Source of the DNA: Heloderma charlesbogerti
Taxonomy: Eukaryota > Chordata > Lepidosauria > Squamata > Helodermatidae
NCBI GenBank assembly: GCA_026122225.1
Contig: JANEZZ010001909.1
Location: 558,001-622,000, forward strand
Direction: 5' to 3'
DNA: 64,000 nt
In this document: positions 63,245 to 64,000 of the stretch, piece after piece
Layout of the letters: each line of letters begins with the position of its first letter
Numbering within the stretch: the stretch's first letter is position 1
The notes under the pieces: generated by a model
The model's input: the letters and a program-made list of their open reading frames with translations, nothing else
Databases searched by the model: none
What the model was told of the DNA's origin: nothing
Program-made: the position numbers and the translations under genes

Positions 63245-63395
63245 AAACTGGCATTCCCCAACCTGCTGCCCTCCAGATGTTTAGGGGTGACAACTCCCAG
63301 CAGTCCTGACCATTGGCCATGTTCGCTGGGGCTGATGGGAGTTGAACTCCAAACATCCAGAAGGCACCAGGTTGGGGAAGCTGAATATAAAGGTT
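63245..63395. repeat. Palindromic 'actacaactcccatca' element
   Basis: 'ttccccaacctgctgccctccagatgtttaggggtgacaactcccagcagtcc..gggctgatgggagttgaactccaaacatccagaaggcaccaggttggggaagc'. From 63400 to 64000 I find no exon or known repeat. Confidence 0.7.
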
Positions 63396-64000
63396 AAGAT
63401 CCGTGCAGCAAATAAAACGGTGTTTTAAGTGCTGTTTGTTTACTGACATTCTTGTGTGCAAGCATGGGAGTTTTAGCAGAATGCCTCAATTATAGCAACA
63501 TTTGCCTTTTTTTAATTACTAAAAGGTTTACATTACGCTATGGAAAGGCAAAGTCTTCGCCATATATAAACTGAATTATACTATTGGTCCTGTCTGGGGG
63601 TAATGGTATGCTGGGATTCTTCAGAACTGGGTCACATCTGGACTGAGCCAAAGTCATTATCCAGTTTGTATATGGTGGAGACCTCGCCTTCCCATGGTGT
63701 AATGTAATCCTTCAGAATTCTGGTGTACCGGGACTGAGTGAATGTGCTGGTCCGTGCTGCCTGATTGCTCCTGCTTGGTGCTTCCTGCCAGCTGGAGCAG
63801 CTAAACAAACCAGGAAGCCTCTGTCAGTGGTTTGTTTAGCATTCCATCTGAGCTGGGATCATAAGCCAAGAACAAACCTCTGATTATACTGGTTGGGAAT
63901 GATAGAAATGAACACAAATGTTAAAAACCTAGAGATTACCTTTGTAATCTGATACTTTAACAGGGCAGAGACATGACCTGCCTGTCTGTATAACCCCTTG

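Noticed and set aside
63540..63900. Search for the preceding BSCL2 exon near the right edge
   Set aside because: No frame here matches the seipin N-terminal lumenal strands and no suitable acceptor/donor pair was found; the exon is taken to lie beyond 64000.

Overview
The window looks like squamate reptile (lizard-type) nuclear DNA. Coding exons are sparse and split by introns with canonical GT..AG ends. The space between them is packed with squamate-type repeats: tRNA-derived SINEs with the 'gtgtagtggttagagtgttggact' type head, an RTE/BovB LINE, L2- and CR1-like LINE 3' ends, non-autonomous hAT and Harbinger-like elements, very abundant palindromic elements around the motif 'actacaactcccatca', and two solo LTRs. 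The species cannot be named from the sequence alone.

Layout. 1-5.6 kb: repeats, a CpG-rich promoter-like block (about 1.56-2.1 kb) and a 0.75 kb pyrimidine-rich tract. 5.7-7.7 kb (+): a two-exon gene for a 417-residue SLC30A/ZnT1-like membrane protein that has lost both intramembrane metal-binding pairs. 9.5-15.0 kb (-): a selenoprotein W-like gene that I assembled from five coding exons plus a terminal exon with a SECIS element and an AATAAA signal. Its second exon is a 25-base micro-exon, and the codon created across the first junction is TGA, as is the codon three residues later, so the predicted redox motif is U-x-x-U instead of C-x-x-U. 15-39 kb: mostly repeats, including a decayed near-full-length BovB (32.2-35.3 kb, -) and a 573-bp solo LTR. 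39.9-40.8 kb (-): LRRN4CL, with a candidate TATA-driven non-coding first exon at 44.4-44.8 kb. 52.7-61.5 kb (-): the last six coding exons of BSCL2 (seipin); its 5' exons lie beyond the right edge.

How it fits together. LRRN4CL and BSCL2 are adjacent and co-oriented, as they are in human 11q12.3, so this is a conserved synteny block. The SelW-like gene and the ZnT1-like gene are convergent neighbours (3' ends about 1.8 kb apart) and are the least ordinary genes here. The two points most worth following are the double-UGA SelW-like gene and the metal-site-less ZnT1-like gene. No CRISPR, operon or prokaryotic feature is present. All gene structures were inferred by eye from reading frame, splice sites and family resemblance; no alignment or database search was run.
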